In this document: one piece after another, positions 21,130 through 31,928 of the stretch | Layout: every line of letters begins with the position of its first letter | How positions within the stretch are numbered: position 1 is the stretch's first letter | The notes under the pieces: generated by a model | What the model saw: only the letters and a program-made list of their open reading frames with translations | The model's database searches: none | Told to the model about the DNA's origin: nothing | Source of the DNA: Saussurea involucrata | Taxonomy: Eukaryota > Streptophyta > Magnoliopsida > Asterales > Asteraceae | Reading direction: 5' to 3' | Length of the DNA: 64,000 bases | Assembly: GCA_033807775.1 (NCBI GenBank) | Contig: CM066322.1 | Location: 22,867,001-22,931,000, forward strand | Position numbers and translations under genes: made by a program

Positions 21130-21343
21130 TGTTGGAACCACCTTAAAAGTGACCGTCACTGATCGTTTATCATTCCTGATATGATGATTGACAATAACTG
21201 AAATCCCTATGTCTGGTAAAAATATGATGGGCGTATTTACTATTATTGACATACTATAGGGTTTCCCATTAGGTGATTGGAACTATGGGGAGTTATATTG
21301 CACATAACAAACACCAAGGGTTGAAAGTGTAAGATACTCTTAT

Positions 21344-21351
21344 TATAAATA
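21344..21351 (+). promoter_or_regulatory. TATA box of copia C LTR (unit 1)
   Basis: TATAAATA in the LTR, about 168 bp upstream of the LTR-internal ATG, so transcripts would start near 21375 and include that ATG. The unit 2 copy is at 39993-40000. Confidence 0.65.
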
Positions 21352-21511
21352 GAGTACCCTAATCTCTCTTTCAACCCTAATCACTAATTAGATAACGGCC
21401 TAATATCCCAGCCGTGTGCAGCCTCCCTTTCGGTCGATTCTCTCATTCAAGAACTCGATCATCATCATCCCATCATAATACGATCACCTCGTTCTGGGAA
21501 CCCGACAATCA

Positions 21512-21557
21512 ATGGCAAATATGTTCAATGCTTTCACCGGATCCTCAGGATCATCGG
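21512..21557 (+). CDS. Proposed gag exon 1 inside the copia C LTR (unit 1)
   Basis: ATG followed by 14 sense codons (MANMFNAFTGSSGSS) and one base of the next codon, then the donor GTATGT at 21558. Joining to the acceptor after ATCAG (22851-22855) gives a phase-1 junction that continues in the gag frame with no stop. Without this exon the gag domain would lack its start: the first in-frame ATG downstream (22933) lies inside the conserved gag motif LTGANFASWKDQLLLTL. Inferred from splice signals and frame only. Confidence 0.55.
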
Positions 21558-21624
21558 GTATGTTTTCTCATCATCGATTACTCATTATTAATCAAATACG
21601 AATCGTGAAGTTTATTCCAACATG

Positions 21625-21636
21625 TGGTATCAGAGC
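21625..21636 (+). other. Primer-binding site of copia C (unit 1)
   Basis: TGGTATCAGAGC, initiator-Met-tRNA type, two bases after the LTR. The unit 2 copy is at 40274-40285. Confidence 0.92.
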
Positions 21637-22110
21637 CCTAGGTTCATAATTGATTCATGTTTTGTATTTGTTTTCGGTGATTCTCCACGGGTTTTTTTTT
21701 CGTACGCCGTCATCTAATAATAATCTGGAATTGAATTGTTGTTTCAAATCAAAAACCACATTGAACTGCAAAATTCCAGCCGCCGCAAACCTTTTCTCAG
21801 CCGCCGCATTTTTTTTTTCCTCCAACAATAATAATGCAAATGTATTTTATGCCATAAAATTTTCAACCACCATATTCATGATATATATATATATATATTT
21901 TGCTGAATTGATTATGCTATATATATATACATTTTGCTGAATTGGTTATGTTATATGTATATTTACACTGATTACGCCATGTGAATTGATGTATATGTTT
22001 CTTTTATCAAGTTAATTATGCGATGTTAATTGATCAATGTTATTATCCCGTATTGATCAATGTACGGAAAACCTTTTCGATTGAACCTTATTTTTTCGGT
22101 TCCTTACATG

Positions 22111-22326
22111 GCGAAAACCTTACTTTTCGCAACTGTACATAGCGAAAATCTTACTTTTCGCAATTGTACATAGCGAAAACCTTACTTTTCGCAACTGTAC
22201 ATAGCGAAAACCTTACTTTTCGCAACTGTACATAGCGAAAACCTTACTTTTCGCTACTGTACATAGCGAAAACCTTACTTTTCGCTACTGTGCATAGCGA
22301 AAACCTTACTTTTCGCTTCTGCCATA
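22111..22326 (+). repeat. Seven tandem 31-bp hairpin units in the copia C leader (unit 1)
   Basis: Each unit is GCGAAAA-CCTTAC-TTTTCGC plus an 11-bp spacer such as AACTGTACATA. The arms pair perfectly (7 bp) with a 6-nt loop. Units vary mainly in the spacer, and the seventh is 30 bp. The unit 2 copy is at 40760-40975. Confidence 0.93.
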
Positions 22327-22366
22327 CCGAAAACCCTTGCACTAATATATATGGTCTCATTATTTG

Positions 22367-22603
22367 TGCCCAAAGGTCAAATATGATTCTCATATTGCAA
22401 TTTTTTTCCCTTTTGCATAATGAACACTGAGTATACTAATTCTGCCCAAAGGTGATTTAATATACCTGTGTGTCAAGAGGACTCTCTACATGCATAATTC
22501 ACACGATGCTCTATTTTGTGCCCAAAGGTCAAAAGATAAGCATTGCGTTGCATGACCCTAACGCTCATGTTTACTTAGATATTAGTTATTTCTGCCCAAA
22601 GGT
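22367..22603 (+). repeat. Four TGCCCAAAGGT boxes at 74-76-bp spacing (unit 1)
   Basis: Exact 11-mers at 22367, 22443, 22519 and 22593, alternately followed by CA and GA. They lie between the hairpin array and the proposed splice acceptor. Sequence between boxes is not conserved, so this is not a simple satellite. The unit 2 copies start at 41016. Confidence 0.85.
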
Positions 22604-22855
22604 GATGTAACATCTAAGTAGAGCCTTACTTTGACTTATTGTTTTGGTGTTTACAATAGGTATACTCATCACTAGCTTCATCACTAAAATGGTCATAGTT
22701 TCATTACTCTAAGGAATATTACTGTTAGGCCTGCTTACTTTAACATTACTTTGATTCCATTACTTTAAGAAACATTACTTTGTCTGCCCTCTTATAGCTA
22801 ACCACGTCACTATAATAATCTTCTATAACTTATATTCTCCTTATTTCCACATCAG

Positions 22856-25800
22856 TACCTAACTTTGGCATTGAGCCACTTACTGGTGCGAACTTTGCTT
22901 CGTGGAAGGATCAATTACTGCTTACTCTGGGGATGCTAGACCTTGACCATGCTATTCGCCATAATGAACCCGCTGCTATTACTGCTGAGTCTACTGCAGC
23001 TCAGAAAGCGGATTTTGAAAAGTGGGAAAGGGCAAATCGCTTGTCACTGATGATGGTCAAGAACTCCATTAACCTCAGTATTCGAGGAGCTATCCCTGAC
23101 TCTGATAAAGTCAGAACTTACCTCAAATCTGTTGAGGATCACTTCAAGGGATCGTCTAAGGCGCATGCGAGTAGTTTAATGCTACAGATGCTCACTCTAA
23201 AATATGAAGGAAACAGCAGTGTCCGTGAACACATCATGAAAATGATTGATATGGCTCATAAGCTTAAGAGTCTTGAGATGGAAGTATCTGATAATTTTCT
23301 TGTGCATTTCATAATGACCTCTTTGCCTGCTCGGTTCGACACCTTCAAAGTTAACTATAATGCTATGAAGGATAAATGGTCGATAAGTGAACTGATTGCA
23401 ATGTGTGTGCTAGAGGAGGATCGCCTGAAGCTGGTACAACCTGAAGCTGTTCACCTGACAACCACTGGTAATTCTAAGAAAAGGAAGGGTAACCACAGTA
23501 ATCAGACTGGAAATAAAGTCCAAAAAGATAATAATCATGGTGCCGTTGCCTCTGGCTCTAAATCCTTGTCTAACAAACCTAGCTGCAAATTCTGTCGTGC
23601 CAAAGGGCACGGACAGAAAGATTGCCCTAAGTTCAAGGAATGGCTAGCTAAGAAAGGTAACATTCTTTATGTAATATTTGATTCCTTTACTACTGATGTC
23701 CCTATTAATACATGGTGGGGTGACTCTGGTTCTATGGTCCATGTGATAAACTCAATGCAGGGATTCCTTACAATCTAGAAGCTACCAAAGGGCCAAAGAA
23801 AACTTAGAGTTGGAAGTGGTGATCTCTTAGATGTCGAAGCCATGGGAACTTTAAATTTACATATGAGTACCGGAAAGTGTATTAGACTAGTGGATACCTT
23901 ATATGTACCGAGAATTACTCGGAACCTTGTATCCATATCTAGACTAGACCTTGAAGGTTATGTAATAATTCATGGTTGCGGCAAGATTGCTATTACTCAT
24001 AATAATGAATTACTTGGTCGAGGTTTCTTGGATGGATTACTGTATAAATTAGAACTAGATCATAATTTCTCACAGTCTTTGTTGTCTCTTAATATTGATG
24101 ACGTAACTAAGACAACAAAATCACCTAAACAATCAGAGAATTCCTCCATGTTGTGGCATAAACGTCTTGGCCACATATCACGAGATCGAATGACACGACT
24201 CGTAAAGGATGGAATCTTACCTTCTCTTGATTTTAGTGATTTTGAAACATGTATTAAGTGCCTCAAAGGCAAAATGACGAAAGGGAATAAGAAAGGAGCC
24301 ACTAGGAGTTCCAACTTGTTGGAAATAATTCACACTGATATAAGTGGTCCCTATCCCGCATCAATCACAGGACATACATCATTTATTACATTCATTGACG
24401 ATTATTCGCGTTATATGCACCTATATCTAATTAAGGAAAAATCTGAATCCTTACAAACTTTTATTGATTTTAAAACTTTGGTTGAAAACCAACTTGATCA
24501 TAAAATAAAAGTTGTGAGATCAGATAGAGGAGGTGAGTATTATGGTAGACATACTGATATTGGTCAAGCTCCTGGTCCTTTCTATAATTTTTGCAAGGAA
24601 CATGGCATAATTAACCAATACACCATGCCTGGTTCTCCTCAACAAAATGGCGTTGCTGAAAGGAGAAACAGAACCTTAATGGACATGGTGAGAAGTATGC
24701 TTGCTAACACTAACTTACCTATTTTCCTCTGGACTGAGGCATTAAAAACAGCTGTTCATATACTCAATAGGGTTCCATCAAAATATGTCCCTAAAACTCC
24801 TTATGAGATCTGGACAGGTAGGAAACCGAGTCTAAAATATATGAAAGTATGGGGTTGTCCTGCCGAAGCAAAAGTCTATAACCCTAACTTAAAGAAACTG
24901 GATCCTAAGACCATTACGTGTTTCTTTATCGGTTATCCTGATAACTCAAAAGGTTATCGGTTTTACTGTCCTTCCCGCACTACGAGCATCATTGACACGC
25001 AGCATGCCACATTTCTTGAGAACTCAGAGATCAGTGGGAGCACGACAAATCCTGACTCAGATTTGCAAGAAGTACAAGAAGCGGGGGGAAACCATTCTTC
25101 CGGTATCTTTATTCCTCCGATAATTCCTCTTGTACCCACCGCTGCTCCTAATATCACTGATCCAGCTCCTCCTAACCAAAATACCGAGGGAACATCATCA
25201 TCGCTTCCGAACGCTGATCCTAATATCACTGATTCCACTCCTCCAGTTACTGAACCAGAAAATCAACTAAGGAGATCATCTAGGACTCGCAGGGCCACAA
25301 ATTTTGATGATTTCGTAACCTTTTTAACTGAAGTTGAGAACATTGGAAAGCTTAATGATCCTACCTCTTATCGAGAAGCCGTTAATAGTGATCAGGCCAC
25401 TCAGTGGAATGAAGCCATGATTGAAGAGCTTAATTCCATGCAGCATAATGATGTTTGGGACTTGGTTGAACTCCCTGAAGGATCCAAAACCATCGGTTGT
25501 AAATGGGTCTTCAAAACCAAATTAGACCCGAAAGGAAACATCGAACGCTATAAGGCCAGACTGGTTGCAAAAGGCTTTACTCAAAAGGAAGGAATCGATT
25601 ATCAAGAGACCTTCTCTCATGTCTCTCGTAAAGATTCTTTAAGGATTGTTATGGCACTTGTAGCTCATTATGATTTAGAGTTACATCAGATGGATGTCAA
25701 GACCGCATTCTTAAATGGAGATTTGCAAGAAGACGTATACATGCGACAACCTGAAGGATTCATTCCAGAAGGTAAAGAGCATATGGTCTGCAAGTTGAAG

Positions 25801-26361
25801 AAATCCATTTATGGGTTGAAACAGGCATCACGACAATGGTATCTCAAGTTCGATAAAATCGTAAAGGGGCAAGGTTTTCTAAAGAATCAAGTGGATCAAT
25901 GCACCTATCTCAAGATCAGTGGGAGTAACTTTATAATCCTTGTCTTGTACGTAGATGACATCCTACTAGCAAGTAACAACTTGGATATGCTGCATGAGTC
26001 GAAGCGGATGCTTTCGCAAAATTTCGACATGAAAGATCTCGGTGATGCCTCTTATGTCATTGGTATCGAAATACATCGAGATAGGCATAATGGTGTTTTG
26101 GGACTTTCTCAAAAGGCATATATTGAGCGTATCTTAAAACGCTATAACATGCAGCACTGTACACCCACTGTAGCTCCAGTAGTTAAAGGAGATGTGTTTG
26201 GTTCTTTCCAAGCTCCAAGCACTGAGACTGAAAAGGAAGAAATGAGGATGATACCTTATTCGTCTGTAGTAGGGAGCATTATGTATGCTCAGGTCTGTAC
26301 TCGACCGGATATCGCTTATATCGCTGGTATGCTGGGACGTTACTTATCTAATCCCGGAATA
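22856..26361 (+). pseudogene. copia C gag-pol, one in-frame stop, truncated after RT (unit 1)
   Basis: Single frame from the proposed acceptor to 26361 with a TAG at 23776-23778 inside the protease. Order: gag domain (ANFASWKDQLLLTL ... SVREHIMKMIDMAHKL), CCHC-like knuckle CKFCRAKGHGQKDC, protease core WWGDSGS (Asp at 23722; Gly replaces the usual Ile before DSG), pre-integrase finger (LWHKRLGH...CIKCLKGK), integrase core (HTDISGPY, VRSDRGGEY, QNGVAERRNRT, so D-D-E all present) and reverse transcriptase with YVDD at 25948-25959. Ends at YLSNPGI. Apart from the TAG and the lost 3' end the frame is open. Unit 2 carries an identical protein, including the TAG. I do not assign a lineage. Confidence 0.88.
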
Positions 26362-27873
26362 GCCCCTCTCTAGTGCATTAAAATGGTAAAACCGAACGAT
26401 ATTGATGTGTTTTTATATTTTTATAGGTTCGGAACAATTTGGAGCGAAAAGGACCAAAACGATGATTTTTGGCAGACTTGCGTGGCTGTGGATATTTGGC
26501 CATATCTCACTCGTCCGAGCTCCGTTCAAGGCGATTCAAGATGTTCCGGAAAGCCAAGACATAGACGAACAATCTTCGTGTTTTGCGTTTCTGCAAATTC
26601 GGAGTGAATCTGGGTCGAATCTGACCCCGAAGGCAGAAAAGTGTTGCTGGACAGCAGGTTACAAGTTGTACAACAACAGGTACAACCTGCCGTAGCAGTA
26701 AAACAAAAGAAAATAATGTGAGGCTGGATCTTGGGCTTTTAGAAGACTTTAATTATCCAAAAGAAAGAGACCATGGGCTGAAATAAAATGGGTCATACAT
26801 AGCCCACGTGAGGTTTGCAAGAAAAAGAAAAGGAAAGGATGTTGTGGGTATTTTTTTTCATTGATACGTATATCACAAGGAGAGTTACGGTTATAGAGTT
26901 CAAGAAGGAAACAAAATCAAGGGGTTATCTCTTACGCTTTTATTAGGGGCTGAAACAGAGATAAATAGGAGCACGGCTGGATTCTGAGGGGACGCCTCAA
27001 TCTACACATACAGCACAACACCGAGATAAGTAAGGTTTCATACGCACCATTGAGGGAGCTGGTTGACGGCAGAATCGAGAGTAGTTTAGAGAGGTTTTTA
27101 GGGAGACACACGGCTGGAAATCAGAGGAGAAGACAGCAACAAGAGGGACTGTTGGACAGTAGCAAACAAAAACGATTTGGAGGCTTTATCGGAGGTCTTT
27201 GGCTGCTGCGTTTTCTGTGTTCATCAAGCAAAGCGAACTCTGAACTTGGACTGTTGTGTGTCCAACAGGTTATTTTGTTTTTGTCAATTCGACTTCTAAA
27301 TCTCTCGATCTCTTAAGTTTGATTATAGATTTGGTTTAGGTCCTCATTTGTTTATTCTTGACATTATTTGATTGTTTGATTTGAAAGCATTGAATTGAGT
27401 TTTTGATAAATTGTTAGTGTTCGTAGAATCTATTGATCATTGGGATTCAATTTCTTTGGTCAATGAATTTTTGGTTTATGTTTATTTGAAATCACACACC
27501 AAGTGTTTGATGAAAGTCCAAGGTGAATTTTTGGATATTAGTTTGATAGCTAAGGTCTTTTAATTTTCATTAGTTAATCGTAGTTATAAAGTCTTGGTTT
27601 TTTCGTTTAGTAGTTTAGTACTATTCTCAACTCTCATGATTTTTAAAGTAGTGTTATTTGTACTAAGTAGATTTTGGTTTTAGTCGGTGTCTTTGAGCTT
27701 AAAAGATCGAAATTGAGTGGCATATCTTTGTGACACACGTGCATTCAGTTTAATACAAATAATTCGCTTAACCACTGACTCCCTGATAAGAACGATACCC
27801 GACTTACCACTTTACGGTTTAAGTTAGGTTTATAAATTTAAACCTTGTTGCGCGTTTCACGACGCGTGCAACA
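26362..27873 (+). repeat. Athila-like LTR, second stretch (unit 1)
   Basis: Starts at the position equivalent to 20476 (GCCCCTCTCTAGTGC), repeats the first stretch to 27032, then continues without copia (AGGTTTCATACGCACC) to an uncertain end near 27873. It carries the 18-bp segment (ATTTTTGGCAGACTTGCG) that the first stretch lacks. Confidence 0.7.
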
Positions 27874-28140
27874 CTCCGTAAAATGCAAACCTTGTATTTG
27901 TCTTACAAACCACAATTTGCATATTTGAACAACCAGGGTGCATATGTGAACAATGTACATATACATATGCATATGCATACGTGCAAAATATACATATAAT
28001 AGACATTCATTCATATGGGATAATGCATATATACATCTCAGATTATGCACACATTATTCACAATTTCACATGCATATGCACATTGATTTGTAAGGAGTGC
28101 AACAAATACATAGATTGTATTTGATTTGTATCTTTTATAC

Positions 28141-28172
<32 letters not shown>

Positions 28173-28490
28173 ATGTACACGCGTGTGTACATGTATGCCT
28201 ATGCAAAACAAGTATAAGATTCAAATCGATGAATTCTATGTTATCTCGAACAAACTGAATCCAAAAGTTTGTTCAAATGAGAAAAGTATCAAAATAAGAT
28301 AATAGTTAAATCATGTGAAAAATGACATGTGATTTTACACCAATGGTCACAAGGGTGTTCGGACTATGTGGCCCACAACTTAAGTCTCGGCCAACATCGA
28401 GTGAATCACATATAGCCTGACCAGGGTCGACTCTATCTAGAGGCCATGGGGCGACGCGGCAGCAAAAGGCCAAAGGGCATCACCAAAGTA

Positions 28491-28781
28491 GGGGTGTTTA
28501 GGATTGCTTATTTTTTTGACTTATTTGCTTATTGCTTTTCCTCACCACAAATAAGCTATTTTAAGTATTTGGATTGAAAAAATGAAAAATGCTTATTACT
28601 TTTCTCCACCATAAATAAGTTGTTTTTGATAAGTTAATTCATTTAACTTATTTGAAAGTACTTATAACTAATTTGTTCAAATTATATTTTTACCCCCAAC
28701 CTGCTTTTATCATCACATAAGTTTATAAGCACTTTAAAAAATAAGCATAAGTGGTTTTAAATAAGCAATCCCAAACACCCC
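28491..28781. mobile_element. MITE, 291 bp (copy of 9843-10133)
   Basis: Same inverted ends. It differs from the left copy at 28605 and 28670, the last left-type diagnostic sites before the inferred crossover. Confidence 0.75.
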
Positions 28782-28903
28782 TTTTAAGGCCCTTTGTACA
28801 TGGGTAGGTTAAACAATTACAAACTCATCGCTCGCCTCTCAATCTAAACCCCTAAGTCTAAACTCGTTTCTGGCTTTCTCTCAAATTTGCGATTATACCC
28901 TAA

Positions 28904-29278
28904 GACCATCTCCAACGGGCCGGCAAATCGCCATTTTTGCCGGCCGAACGACTCCAACGGACCGCCAAACCCAAAAAAAATTTGCCGGCCGATTGTTTTG
29001 AACGGCAAATATGCCGTGTGGGTTTTTTTTGCCGGCCTCAAATATTTGTGGAGCCCACCACTATCTAACATTTAATTAATAAAAAATATATTATTTAATT
29101 AATAAAAATTGTAAGTTTTAATTAAGAAATATTTAATAGTAAATAAAATATGTTATTTTAAGGTGGGGTCCACAAATTTGGTGTTTGGATGGTTGGAGTT
29201 GAGGTTTTTATTTTTGTTGTTGGGCCCACCAAAATTGGTGTTTTTGGTGTGTTTTTTTGTGTCAGGTTGGAGAGGCTC
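28904..29278. mobile_element. MITE, 375 bp (copy of 10256-10630)
   Basis: TAA-flanked, with the same CATCTCCAAC/GTTGGAGAGG ends. It carries T at 29253 like the left copy, where the right copy has G (47902). Confidence 0.75.
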
Positions 29279-29679
29279 TAACTCAGTATAACTCGTCTCA
29301 CATGTGGGTCGTTGACGTCTTCTGCGTTACTGCATCTCTCGATATCTTCTATACACTACAATCTGCCCCAAACTCTAAAGGCTTTGCATTAAGGAGCAAT
29401 CGACCAATGCATTGGTATTTGGTAAATTCCTGAAAGTTTCGCGCTAGTTTGGATTATGGATGCTTTTGTTTTGTTTTATTTTTTAGATTTGTTTTATTGT
29501 TTAATGTTTACTGTTTATTCAAAGTAGAAACAACAACCGAACATCCATGTTTATTTGAATATATAAGGAGTCGTGCGGGTTTATCTTTTGGTAATTATAT
29601 CTCAAGTAGAAACATAAACTTAATCTAAACAGTAAACAAATACTTAACCCAAAAAATAAAACAGAGTTGAACATGTAAT

Positions 29680-29892
29680 TAAGTGGTCAGAATGATTAAG
29701 AGGCTCTTATGATATAGTGCAAAATGAAATATGGTTGTACTAACTGGTTACGGGAGACCCAAGATACAAAATTATTCAGAGGGTTCTAGAACCATTAAGA
29801 GGAAGACTTTTTTTGGCCAAACAAGATGTACCTCTTAGCGGATTCAGAGGTTGACTCTTAATGGAACTATTAAGAGGTAAACAAACAGCCCC
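29680..29892. mobile_element. Truncated MITE 3' of K2
   Basis: Copy of 11032-11244, inverted relative to the MITE upstream of K2 (31266-31531). Confidence 0.65.
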
Positions 29893-30212
29893 TAATTCTG
29901 TAGGCTGTTAGGTATTAGAATATTTAAGAATAGAAAAACACAGTTTGATTGTTCACTACCTCAAAATGCCACTTAGGCAACAAATGAAAAATCTGCTTAG
30001 AGGGGTTTATGTGTTGATCTTTGATTTTCTTTTTTGTTGATGTCAGAAGGGTGTTATGTATTAGAATTTGTGTTTGTTGTTTGTTACTGCTAAGCACTTA
30101 AATTGCAAACAAGTTTTCAAGTTTGGACTTTGTAGATGATTGTGTTTACAAACATGTGAAGAACTTTGATGATAATTAATAGGATTAGAAGACATGAATC
30201 GATATACAATCG

Positions 30213-30218
30213 TTTATT
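30213..30218 (-). promoter_or_regulatory. Putative polyadenylation signal of K2
   Basis: AATAAA on the minus strand, 75 bp beyond the stop codon, as in K1. Confidence 0.5.
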
Positions 30219-30292
30219 TTTACTTGTAATTTAAACACAAGTATATAAAAGCTAGTAACACCATGATCATTTGGGTATATATACAAAAGTAC

Positions 30293-30883
30293 TTATGCCT
30301 TCTTGAAAAAAATCTTGAATGGCACATCACTTATAGCTAAACGTCTGCTTCCATTTTCAGAGATCTTAACTCCAATATCTCCACAAACAGGCCTGCAAAA
30401 GTCGCACACCGTGGGGCAGAACACAATCTTGTAATCATCTTCATACTTCTCTATCTTGAACCAGTTGCTTATGGTTTCTTGACCAGGGTTTCCCGACACC
30501 CCATGAGCTGACACGATCAGTTGTCCCTCATACTCCTCTAACATCCAAACGTTAGACTGAATACATATTGATGAAGCCGAGAATATAATATTAAGATCTG
30601 TGGACTCCCGAATAACCCCTTTTTTGGGGTCAACCGGTGTGAATGTTAACGGCAGGCCTCTGTCAACTTCCTGGGGTTCTTGAACTACATCAAGTGGACA
30701 CGTGTCATTTCTCGTTGGAGCTAGCGTTAGTCCACCACCCATTCCTCGGAACACTGGCAAGATATAGTAATCTGTTCCTGATCGGACCAAGTTGCCATCA
30801 ATGTCGCGAACTGGATCTGGCGATGATTGGCCCAAAGAAAGCGAGATTGTGGAGAAAAGAAGAAGCAACAATAATGTTTTCAT
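30293..30883 (-). CDS. Kunitz-type (miraculin-like) protease inhibitor K2
   Basis: A 196-residue protein identical to K1: signal peptide 1-18, STI signature V25-I41, six Cys, K143 retained. Its promoter (TATA at 30954-30961), 3' UTR and flanking MITEs are also the same as K1. It lies in the middle copy of the K segment, which appears to be a recombinant: its downstream (3') flank left of 28670 matches the K3 copy, while the gene itself and everything right of 29253 match the K1 copy. The identity to K1 therefore reflects origin from the left-type copy, not necessarily selection. Confidence 0.93.
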   Translation of the reverse strand: MKTLLLLLLFSTISLSLGQSSPDPVRDIDGNLVRSGTDYYILPVFRGMGGGLTLAPTRNDTCPLDVVQEPQEVDRGLPLTFTPVDPKKGVIRESTDLNIIFSASSICIQSNVWMLEEYEGQLIVSAHGVSGNPGQETISNWFKIEKYEDDYKIVFCPTVCDFCRPVCGDIGVKISENGSRRLAISDVPFKIFFKKA

Positions 30884-30953
30884 CTTGTGTATAGCTATTA
30901 TAAAGGTTTCTTGAATTATTTTTGGTGTGATTTAATTGCATTTGGATAACATG

Positions 30954-30961
30954 TATTTATA
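30954..30961 (-). promoter_or_regulatory. TATA box of K2
   Basis: TATAAATA, minus strand, 71 bp upstream of the ATG, as in K1. Confidence 0.7.
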
Positions 30962-31265
30962 GCAAAGATGAAGATATGACTTTGGTAAAGGCTGCACGTA
31001 ACTGTGTGTACAAGTTGGCTGGACGATGCTATCTCTAAAAGTAGATGTGGTAAATTAAAGGGACTTTTTTTAATGTGGTAATCCATGTCTTAATTGTTAT
31101 CTCCTACACATTTTCCTAATTTGGACTTTATAAGAATTTGTCACGTTTCAAGATTGGTCAATATAAAAACCAATCACGTCTTAAATCCTTGATCAAAAAT
31201 AAAATATTTACATGATATAAGTTATGTCATGTATGATAAAAACAAATGTTTTGGCATGTAGCTTA

Positions 31266-31531
31266 GGTGCTCTTTGTTTACCTCTTCATAGTTCCATTAA
31301 GAGGCAACCTCTGAATCGTTTAGAGGTGAATCTTGTTTGGCAAAAAAAAGTTTGCCTCTTAATGGTTCTAAAACCCTCTGAATGATTTAGCATCTTGGGT
31401 CTTCCTTAACCATTCAGCACCCTAACTTCATTATAAACAATTACCAAACAACCATATTTCATTTTGCACTATAGCATAAAAGTTTCTTAATCATTCTGCA
31501 CCAAACCATTCAGCAACTGTCGAACAACCCC
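31266..31531. mobile_element. MITE, 266 bp, upstream of K2
   Basis: Copy of 12618-12883 with flanking TTA on both sides. Confidence 0.75.
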
Positions 31532-31728
31532 TTAGTTAGCAAAAGAGCAAGGTAACTTTAATTTGCCCAAATATAGTCAAAGGTTCGACCCCTTCCTCCT
31601 CAGTTATTGAGTAAGCTAAAAAAATGTTCCATCACATTGGTATTCTTAAAGACTGGTTTCGTATGATGCCAATAGTTAATTTATTACCAAAATAAAAACG
31701 AATTCATATCTTACGAATTAGGTCTACA

Positions 31729-31928
31729 ATGAAGGGTGCAGCAAGAAAGACGTTTTCGGTGTTGGTTATCCAGTTACAGTCTTACAGAAGCAATCATGCC
31801 CGCTTTGATTAGGCTTCCTTTAACGGATTTGATCACGATTGTCCGTGTTGTATGTCACAACATGAAAATTCTAACCATCTTTTCGTGCAATGTTCGACAG
31901 CTCGGGAGGTAGGAGCTCTTTTGCACCA
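31729..31928 (+). pseudogene. LINE zf-RVT remnant (copy 2)
   Basis: Same relic as 13081-13280, again fused in frame to Athila-like gag at 31928/31929, which gives the same chimeric open frame (31852-32826). Confidence 0.55.

Larger units (their letters stand above)
21130..21622 (+). repeat. 5' LTR of copia C (493 bp, unit 1)
   Basis: Ends TGTTGGAACC and TTATTCCAACA (8-bp terminal inverted repeats), followed two bases later by the PBS. TATA box TATAAATA at 21344-21351. Contains the proposed first gag codons (ATG at 21512). Confidence 0.9.
21558..22855 (+). other. Proposed 1,298-bp intron spanning the PBS (unit 1)
   Basis: Donor G/GTATGT, pyrimidine-rich end (TTCTCCTTATTTCCACATCAG overall), acceptor CAG/TA. 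It would remove the LTR end, PBS, hairpin array and spaced boxes from the translated mRNA and leave them in genomic RNA. Confidence 0.5.
21130..26361 (+). mobile_element. Ty1/copia element C, 3'-truncated (unit 1)
   Basis: 5' LTR (21130-21622), PBS, leader/intron, gag and pol through the reverse transcriptase. It stops inside the connection to RNase H (YLSNPGI) and joins Athila-like LTR sequence with GCCC microhomology. RNase H and the 3' LTR are absent, so it cannot transpose by itself. Inserted in the Athila-like 3' LTR. Confidence 0.9.
13281..31928. repeat. Tandem unit 1 (18,648 bp)
   Basis: Runs from TCTCATTCAGTCGC in Athila-like gag to TTTTGCACCA in the LINE remnant and is followed directly by unit 2 with the same start. 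It contains the Athila-like element, truncated copia, second LTR stretch, MITEs and Kunitz K2. The encoded proteins of the transposon part are identical to those of unit 2. The only difference noticed between 13281 and about 28670 and its unit 2 counterpart is one extra A in unit 2 near 38494. Confidence 0.95.

Noticed and set aside
22111..22326. CRISPR-like array
   Set aside because: The whole 31-bp unit repeats including the spacer, there are no unique spacers or cas genes, and the context is a plant retrotransposon leader.
23776..23778. TAG as programmed readthrough between copia C gag and pol
   Set aside because: It falls within the protease, past the DSG motif, which is not where gag/pol readthrough sites lie, so a plain nonsense mutation is more likely.
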